Positions 58,453-64,000 of a stretch of DNA of 64,000 nucleotides are shown here, one piece after another. The stretch is from Psychrobacillus sp. INOP01 (GTDB taxonomy: Bacteria > Bacillota > Bacilli > Bacillales_A > Planococcaceae): NCBI RefSeq assembly GCF_018140925.1, contig NZ_CP073315.1, positions 3,534,001 to 3,598,000 on the forward strand, written 5' to 3'. How positions within the stretch are numbered: position 1 is the first letter of the stretch; each line of letters begins with the position of its first letter. The position numbers were made by a program, and so were the translations under genes. The notes beneath the pieces were generated by a model. The model was given only the letters and a program-made list of their open reading frames with translations, searched no databases and was not told where the DNA came from.

Positions 58453-60312
58453 GTGACTTCGACATCTTTTTCAATTATTCAATCACAAAAAACTTCTGGG
58501 ATCACTTCTCAGTTACAGACTCCTATGAAGGAAGGACAAGTGGTTCACGGGACTATTAAAAAACTGTATCCAAATCAAACAGCAGAAGTCCAGATTGGCA
58601 ATCAAAAAGTAATTGCTAAATTAGAGACTCCGCTAAAAGCTGGAGATTCTCATTTTTTTCACGTAGAAAAATCAGCACCTGAATTACAATTAAAAGTAGT
58701 TACAGGACCTCTTACACAGGGAAATACATTGGCGCAACAAGGCCAACAATTATTACAAGCAATGAATTTACCAAAAACAACTGAAATGCAAGCGGCGGTA
58801 CATTTTTTTATGAAACAGCAATTACCCGTTTCTAAGGATACATTAATGCAAGTAGAACAATTATTAAAACAGCTGCCAAAGGATATAACGATGAAAGCGG
58901 CGCTCGAGACAATTCAAAAGATAATTGAGATGAAATTGCCTTTAACGACTTCAATTCTACAGACAGTATTGAGTGGTAAATCTACCGATGGCTTGCATAC
59001 TATCCTTCAAAATTTGCAAGTTCAATTACAACAAGATCAAACGGTAACGCCAACATTGAAAAATAATATCCTCCAAAATCTACAAAAGATAGCAGAACCA
59101 TTTAATGGACCAGCTGCTGGAGCGATGCTTGGAAAACAAGTAGAAATCCTTCAGAATCAGCAACAACCTTTAGCTTCACGCTTACCGATTCTGCAAGCAC
59201 TAAAAGAATCCAATATTTTATTGCCAACTGCAAGTCTTGCCAATCCAATTCCGGTTACTGGGCAGCAAGCGATTGCGAATTCTGCTGGAGATCAATTGGT
59301 AAAGCTTGGCCAGGCTGCTCCTACGGAAAAAGGACAAGTATTAGAACTATTACGCAATTGGGTAAGTGGGCATCCTTCTTTAACGACAAGCCAAAAAAGT
59401 GAAGTGATTGCATTATTAAAAAATGATAATCACCCCAACCAAATGCAAGTAGTAAATAATGCACTGACAAAAGTATTTGCCGAGCAAAGCCAACAAGCAA
59501 TTTTCTCAAAGGATATGAATGGTTTAACTCCTAAGGATCATTTGGTGTCATTGGTAGGTAAAGGAACAACCGTAGAATCGATAGCTCAGACTCTGCAGCA
59601 AGTAACGGTTATAAGTAAAAATTCTGCAAGCAGTAATGTGTTGGCTCAAACAATAGTTCAAGCAGAACAACAAGTTATGCAACAACTAGATGGAAAAGCA
59701 TTCGAGCATGCTATGAAAGAGGTATTGAAATCTCTAGGATTCGGTTATGAAGCGAAGCTCGGAGGTAATAGTGAAGAAATAAGACAATTAGCTTCCCAAT
59801 TAAAGCCGCAAATTGTAGAGCTATTGCAAAATCAGACCATTTCCTCAGCAGTTAGAGAAAGTGCGGAAGTGGTACTCGGGCGCATGAATGGATTGCAAAT
59901 ATTATCTAATGAAAATGGACCACAACACCAGCTGTTGATGCAAGTTCCATTGGAGTTTTTAGGTAAAAAAATGGATGCGACACTTGAGTGGAATGGTCGT
60001 ATGAAAGAGGACGGTAAAATCGACTCTGATTTTGCAAGGATAATGTTTTATTTACAGTTGGATACTTTAGAAGAAACTGTGGTAGATATGCAGGTTCAAA
60101 ATAGAGTAGTATCGATTACTTTGTTTAATGACGACCAACAGTTAGGTCTATTTGCTGAAAAATTTAAAGAAACATTAAAGGTAGGACTATCCTCTGTCGG
60201 CTATCAACTATCAGGAGTATTCGTAAAAACTTTTGAGGAACAAAAAATGACATCTATTTTGAAGTCAAAACCAAACACGTATGACGCGCAAGGAGTAGAC
60301 ATTCGTATATGA
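58453..60312 (+). CDS. ylqG: YlqG-like protein with FliK-like C-terminus
   Basis: Position and partner match B. subtilis ylqG; function unknown. It has 619 residues. A small N-terminal beta-rich region (about 25-80) is followed by a long Gln- and Leu-rich helical middle (about 85-480), with many Q-Q and L-L-Q runs. The C-terminal domain (about 505-600) resembles the hook-length control domain of FliK. It starts with GTG 58453 after ATGAGGTGATAAC. Overlaps ylqH as ATGA. The FliK resemblance is by pattern and needs a profile search. Confidence 0.75.
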   Translation: MTSTSFSIIQSQKTSGITSQLQTPMKEGQVVHGTIKKLYPNQTAEVQIGNQKVIAKLETPLKAGDSHFFHVEKSAPELQLKVVTGPLTQGNTLAQQGQQLLQAMNLPKTTEMQAAVHFFMKQQLPVSKDTLMQVEQLLKQLPKDITMKAALETIQKIIEMKLPLTTSILQTVLSGKSTDGLHTILQNLQVQLQQDQTVTPTLKNNILQNLQKIAEPFNGPAAGAMLGKQVEILQNQQQPLASRLPILQALKESNILLPTASLANPIPVTGQQAIANSAGDQLVKLGQAAPTEKGQVLELLRNWVSGHPSLTTSQKSEVIALLKNDNHPNQMQVVNNALTKVFAEQSQQAIFSKDMNGLTPKDHLVSLVGKGTTVESIAQTLQQVTVISKNSASSNVLAQTIVQAEQQVMQQLDGKAFEHAMKEVLKSLGFGYEAKLGGNSEEIRQLASQLKPQIVELLQNQTISSAVRESAEVVLGRMNGLQILSNENGPQHQLLMQVPLEFLGKKMDATLEWNGRMKEDGKIDSDFARIMFYLQLDTLEETVVDMQVQNRVVSITLFNDDQQLGLFAEKFKETLKVGLSSVGYQLSGVFVKTFEEQKMTSILKSKPNTYDAQGVDIRI

Positions 60313-60608
60313 AAGAGGAAAGATATGCTCGAAAAGAAGCAGTAGCCATAACGTATAACCCGGGGTTTAACGATGCACCAAAGATAGTTGCTAAAGGAAA
60401 AGGTAAAATAGCAGAAAATATTTTAGCAAAAGCAGAAGAATTTAATGTTCCTGTCCAGGAGGATGCCAGTTTAGTAGAACTTCTTGGACAATTAGATATT
60501 AATCAATCGATTCCAGAGGAGCTGTATCAAGCGGTAGCGGAGGTTTTTGCTTATATTTATAAAATAGATAAAGAAAAAGGAACTAAAGTTAAAACGTTCG
60601 ACAGATAA
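60309..60608 (+). CDS. ylqH: YlqH, protein like the C-terminal domain of FlhB
   Basis: It has 99 residues matching the cytoplasmic autocleaving domain of the flagellar export protein FlhB without its membrane part. The family's N-P-T-H cleavage motif is replaced by N-P-G-F (residues 17-20), so self-cleavage is doubtful. A-P-K-I-V-A-K-G-K-G-K-I-A-E is the conserved following stretch. It is translationally coupled to the FliK-like YlqG; in flagella FliK and FlhB-C are interacting partners. Confidence 0.85.
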   Translation: MKEERYARKEAVAITYNPGFNDAPKIVAKGKGKIAENILAKAEEFNVPVQEDASLVELLGQLDINQSIPEELYQAVAEVFAYIYKIDKEKGTKVKTFDR

Positions 60609-60647
60609 TCTGAATATTTGTTGTTTTAAGCAAATATCATACTTTTG

Positions 60648-60676
60648 TGGACAAGATGTGACACTTTTAATACAAT
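60648..60676 (+). promoter_or_regulatory. Probable sigma-A promoter of sucC-sucD
   Basis: TGGACA (60648-60653), 17-base spacer, TACAAT (60671-60676). No cre site was recognised nearby. Confidence 0.65.
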
Positions 60677-60724
60677 TAGAAAGGTAGTAAATTACTTGAC
60701 ATAAGTTTGATTGGAGGATGTAAG

Positions 60725-61885
60725 ATGAATATCCATGAATATCAAGGTAAACAACTCCTTAGACAATATGGCGTAGCAGTTTCTAACGGAATTGTAGCTT
60801 TCTCACCTGAAGAGGCAGTGAAGGCGGCAAAGGAATTAGGATCAAGCGTTATTGTTGTTAAAGCTCAAATTCACGCAGGTGGACGAGGTAAAGCTGGTGG
60901 AGTAAAAATCGCAAAAAATCTAGATGAGGTACGTGAATACGCGAAGGAACTATTAGGTAAGGTACTTGTTACTCACCAAACTGGTCCTGAAGGTAAAGAG
61001 ATTAAACGCTTACTTATCGAAGAAGGAAGCGACATCAAGAAGGAATATTATGTAGGTCTAGTTTTAGACCGTTCAACTTCACGTGTAACATTAATGGGCT
61101 CTGAAGAGGGCGGTATGGACATTGAAGAAGTAGCTGAAAATAGTCCTGAAAAACTTTTCTATGAAGAAATCGATCCAGTTGTAGGCTTAACGGGCTTCCA
61201 AGCACGTCGTATGGCGTTTAATATGAATATCCCAGCTAAACTTGTGAACAAAGCAGCTAAATTTATGCTTGGTTTATATCAAGTTTATAAAGAAAAAGAT
61301 GCTTCAATCGTTGAGATTAACCCATTGGTAGTAACTGCTGATGACAATGTTTTAGCACTTGATGCAAAATTCAACTTCGATGGTAACGCATTATATCGTC
61401 ATAAAGACATTTTAGAAATGCGTGATTATGATGAAGAGGATCCAAAAGAGATTGAAGCTTCAAAATATGACCTAAGCTATATTTCTTTAGACGGAAATAT
61501 CGGTTGTATGGTTAATGGAGCAGGACTTGCTATGGCAACAATGGATACGATTAGCTATTACGGCGGATCACCCGCAAACTTCCTTGACGTTGGGGGCGGC
61601 GCGACAGCTGAAAAAGTTACAGAAGCATTCAAAATCATTCTTTCTGATAAAAATGTAAAAGGTATTTTTGTTAATATCTTCGGTGGAATTATGAAGTGTG
61701 ATATTATCGCTGAGGGTGTTATTATTGCAGCCAAAGAATTAGGTTTAGAAGTACCACTTGTAGTTCGTTTAGAAGGTACTAACGTAGAACTAGGTAAAAA
61801 ATTATTAAATGAATCCGGCTTAAATATCGTTGCAGCAGATTCAATGGCTGACGGTGCTCAAAAAATCGTTAATCTTGTAGGATAA
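60725..61885 (+). CDS. sucC: Succinyl-CoA synthetase (ADP-forming) beta subunit
   Basis: Citric-acid-cycle enzyme converting succinyl-CoA to succinate with nucleotide triphosphate formation. It has 386 residues. ATP-grasp N-terminal domain with N-I-H-E-Y-Q-G-K at the start and [11 protein letters not shown] near 47. The C-terminal domain has G-G-G-A-T-A and F-V-N-I-F-G-G-I. The start chosen is ATG 60725 after TTGGAGGATGTAAG. Confidence 0.97.
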   Translation: MNIHEYQGKQLLRQYGVAVSNGIVAFSPEEAVKAAKELGSSVIVVKAQIHAGGRGKAGGVKIAKNLDEVREYAKELLGKVLVTHQTGPEGKEIKRLLIEEGSDIKKEYYVGLVLDRSTSRVTLMGSEEGGMDIEEVAENSPEKLFYEEIDPVVGLTGFQARRMAFNMNIPAKLVNKAAKFMLGLYQVYKEKDASIVEINPLVVTADDNVLALDAKFNFDGNALYRHKDILEMRDYDEEDPKEIEASKYDLSYISLDGNIGCMVNGAGLAMATMDTISYYGGSPANFLDVGGGATAEKVTEAFKIILSDKNVKGIFVNIFGGIMKCDIIAEGVIIAAKELGLEVPLVVRLEGTNVELGKKLLNESGLNIVAADSMADGAQKIVNLVG

Positions 61886-61903
61886 GAAAGGCAGGGACAA
61901 AAA

Positions 61904-62806
61904 GTGAGCGTATACATTAATAAAGATACTAAAGTAATTGTACAAGGAATTACGGGCTCAACTGCTCTTTTCCATACAAAACAAATGTTAGAATATGGAA
62001 CTAAAATCGTTGCTGGGGTAACACCTGGTAAAGGTGGAACAGAAGTAGAAGGAGTTCCAGTTTTCAATACAGTTGAAGATGCTGTTAAAGCTACTGGCGC
62101 TAACGTTTCAGTAATTTATGTTCCAGCACCATTTGCTGCAGATGCGATTTTAGAAGCTGTTGACGCGGAATTAGATATGACTATTTGTATTACTGAACAT
62201 ATCCCAGTACTTGACATGGTTAACGTTAAACGTTACATGGAAGGTAAGAAAACACGCCTAGTTGGACCGAACTGTCCGGGTGTTATTACTGCAGATGAAT
62301 GTAAAATTGGTATTATGCCAGGTTACATCAACACTAAAGGTCATGTAGGAGTAGTTTCTCGTTCAGGAACTCTAACTTATGAGGCTGTACTTCAATTAAC
62401 TGATGCAGGTATCGGTCAATCTACTTCTGTGGGTATTGGTGGAGATCCAGTTAACGGAACTAACTTCATCGATGTTCTAAAAGAATTTAATGATGACCCT
62501 GAAACATATGCAGCAGTTATGATTGGGGAAATTGGTGGAACTGCAGAAGAGGAAGCAGCTGAATGGATCAAAGCAAATATGACTAAGCCTGTCATTGGAT
62601 TCATCGGTGGTCAAACTGCACCTCCTGGTAAACGTATGGGTCATGCTGGAGCTATTATTTCCGGTGGACAAGGTACTGCAGAAGGAAAAATCAAAGCAAT
62701 GGAAGCAGCTGGCATGAAAGTAGCGGCAACTCCATCTGTTATTGGTGAAACTTTAATCGAAGCGATTAAAGAAGCAGGTATTTACGATTCTTGTAAAACA
62801 CATTAA
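61904..62806 (+). CDS. sucD: Succinyl-CoA synthetase alpha subunit
   Basis: Carries the phosphorylated His, here in G-H-A-G-A-I (about residue 246), and the CoA-binding Rossmann domain (V-Q-G-I-T-G-S near 14). It has 300 residues. It starts with GTG 61904 after AGGCAGGGAC. Forms the tetramer with SucC. It is followed by a terminator. Confidence 0.97.
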   Translation: MSVYINKDTKVIVQGITGSTALFHTKQMLEYGTKIVAGVTPGKGGTEVEGVPVFNTVEDAVKATGANVSVIYVPAPFAADAILEAVDAELDMTICITEHIPVLDMVNVKRYMEGKKTRLVGPNCPGVITADECKIGIMPGYINTKGHVGVVSRSGTLTYEAVLQLTDAGIGQSTSVGIGGDPVNGTNFIDVLKEFNDDPETYAAVMIGEIGGTAEEEAAEWIKANMTKPVIGFIGGQTAPPGKRMGHAGAIISGGQGTAEGKIKAMEAAGMKVAATPSVIGETLIEAIKEAGIYDSCKTH

Positions 62807-62814
62807 TATAGAAG

Positions 62815-62848
62815 TACGGCGCATCAACTGATGTTGCCGTATTTTTTT
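62815..62848 (+). terminator. Rho-independent terminator after sucD
   Basis: TACGGC-GCATCA (62815-62826) pairs with TGATGTTGCCGTA (62829-62841) with a one-base bulge, followed by seven T. Confidence 0.92.
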
Positions 62849-63242
62849 AAAAGAAAAAGTATATATAAGATTTGGCAAAGCGTATCGCTTAGATAAAAAG
62901 ATTAGTCAAAGTGAATGTAGGGATAAAATCATCTGTAATCGATTTTAAATTTTATATGCTATATCCAATGATAGATGAAGCCAGTAATAATTCTTGTACT
63001 AGAATCCATTTCAGCATTTCTTTTTTCCGTGTACACTATGAATAATCAGTGCAATTGTATTCAATTATCCGTTTGTTTAAAGTGGACTTTGTTGAATGAA
63101 GCGCAGGGCGGCGACTCCAGCCGGAATAGCATGAGCTGAAGACCCTGGACTGAGCGTCTATTTTGCACGGTTTTTCTTAAATAATTCTACGCTTGAAAGG
63201 ACAAACAATACTAAACTAGTCGTATAATAAAGGAGGAAACCA
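62849..63242. other. About 390 bases between sucD and dprA, mostly a repeat
   Basis: Contains the partial modular repeat copy 6 with its extension (62885-63165). A TATAAT at 63223-63228 lies just before the dprA ribosome-binding site, too close to serve as a clear promoter. No gene is seen. Confidence 0.6.
62885..63165 (-). repeat. Modular repeat, copy 6 (truncated), with about 200-base extension
   Basis: GCGCAGGGCGGCGACTCCAG near 63101 is the end module, but the rest is cut short after GAGCTGAAGACCCTGG. The upstream 200 bases share ordered patches with 53457-53654: CGCTTAGAT, TGTAATC, the exact 19-mer from TATCCAATGATAG (62962-62980), and TTGTATTCAA. Confidence 0.6.
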
Positions 63243-64000
63243 ATGAGTAAAAGTCAATTTACTAACCGCTTTTTAGCTTTACATTATGTTTATCCTGTAC
63301 CATTAAATAAGCTACAAACTTTACTTGAATATGATCCGAATTTAGCTCAATTTGAAAAAATATCCCCGCATTTATTGTCGAAGTTATGTAAAATCTCCCT
63401 CGAACGCGCTAATAAACTCCAAAAAATGTTTCAAGAATTTGTCGAAATTCCGATGCTTCAAATGTATGAAAAGCACTCGATTATCCCCATTCTTTTTTCC
63501 GATCCCAATTATCCTAAAAGTCTATTAAATTTATATGATCCTCCCGCTGTAATATACGTAAAAGGTAAGATAGAATTACTTGCCACCCCTAAGAAACTAG
63601 CAATTATTGGTTCAAGAGAGGCAACGGATTATTCCGCCGAAAGTATTAAAACAATACTGCCTCCCTTAATAAACGAAGAGTATGTAATTATTAGCGGTCT
63701 TGCTAAGGGAGCAGATACATTAGCGCATGAAATAACAATGAGCTTAGGCGGAAAAACGATTGCAGTGCTGGGAACAGGATTATTTCATGTATATCCTAAA
63801 CAAAATCTTAAATTAGCTAACGAAATGGAGAGAAATCAGTTATTATTAACTGAGTACCCCCCATATATAACACCACAAAAGTGGAATTTTCCTATGAGAA
63901 ATCGAATTATTAGCGGGCTTTCCAGAGGTATAGTTATTACAGAAGCGATAAAAAAGAGTGGTACTGTTTCCACTATGGAGCATGCGTTAGAAAATGGTAA
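63243..64000 (+). CDS. dprA: DNA processing protein DprA (3' end outside window)
   Basis: Binds incoming single-stranded DNA during natural transformation and loads RecA. The frame is open to the window edge, 252 codons seen. Rossmann-like core: I-I-G-S-R-E-A-T, then S-G-L-A-K-G-A-D-T-L-A-H, V-L-G-T-G-L and F-P-M-R-N-R-I-I-S-G-L-S. An N-terminal helical region (about 1-110) precedes it. The start ATG 63243 has AAAGGAGGAAACC upstream. It follows sucD as in B. subtilis. Confidence 0.94.
   Translation, partial: MSKSQFTNRFLALHYVYPVPLNKLQTLLEYDPNLAQFEKISPHLLSKLCKISLERANKLQKMFQEFVEIPMLQMYEKHSIIPILFSDPNYPKSLLNLYDPPAVIYVKGKIELLATPKKLAIIGSREATDYSAESIKTILPPLINEEYVIISGLAKGADTLAHEITMSLGGKTIAVLGTGLFHVYPKQNLKLANEMERNQLLLTEYPPYITPQKWNFPMRNRIISGLSRGIVITEAIKKSGTVSTMEHALENG

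Overview
The window is a core chromosomal segment of an AT-rich, endospore-forming member of the Bacillales. Sporulation genes are visible: spoVM at 33762-33854 and an alpha/beta-type small acid-soluble spore protein at 15887-16159. The gene order rluD-pyr operon ... gmk-rpoZ-coaBC-priA-def-fmt-rsmB-prpC-prkC-rsgA-rpe-thiN-spoVM-rpmB-yloU-yloV-sdaAB-sdaAA-recG-fapR-plsX-fabD-fabG-acpP-rnc-smc-ftsY-ylxM-ffh-rpsP-khpA-rimM-trmD-rplS-sipS-rbgA-rnhB-ylqG-ylqH-sucC-sucD-dprA is the one known from Bacillus subtilis. The intergenic repeat content and the interposed accessory genes suggest the Planococcaceae (Lysinibacillus, Psychrobacillus, Sporosarcina and relatives). That family placement is inference.

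Layout. Bases 1-835 hold the 3' part of an rluD-type pseudouridine synthase. Bases 818-12731 are the pyrimidine operon pyrR-pyrP-pyrB-pyrC-carA-carB-pyrK-pyrD-pyrF-pyrE, with a textbook PyrR attenuator in its leader and a more degenerate, attenuator-shaped structure before pyrB. Most of its genes are coupled by ATGA overlaps. Bases 12732-19512 are an accessory stretch that breaks the B. subtilis order: an orphan HPr kinase paralogue, psiE, a minus-strand DUF2892-like protein with a long disordered tail, a minus-strand SASP, a LysR regulator, a YitT-family membrane protein and a small unknown membrane protein. A minus-strand rqcH follows, then the long plus-strand housekeeping block from gmk to sucD. 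Only rpmB is on the minus strand in that block. dprA is cut by the right edge, and rluD by the left edge.

How the genes work together. The pyr operon makes UMP from bicarbonate, glutamine and aspartate and imports uracil, under PyrR attenuation. The gmk-to-thiN block groups translation initiation and quality control (def, fmt, rsmB, rsgA), replication restart (priA) and the PrkC/PrpC signalling pair. The fapR-plsX-fabD-fabG-acpP block builds fatty acids and phospholipid precursors, and a FapR operator sits on its promoter. The rnc-smc-ftsY-ylxM-ffh block covers RNA processing, chromosome organisation and SRP targeting.

The least explained material is intergenic. (1) Three arrays of a spaced heptamer (GCAAGTA or its complement) repeat with an exact 21-bp period, two or three of them ending in a shared cap. 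(2) Two copies of a structured leader element, before pyrB and before ylxM, show paired compensatory changes in two stems. (3) A family of modular, partly palindromic repeats occurs about six times. No defence island, prophage, CRISPR array, intact insertion sequence, rRNA or tRNA was recognised.
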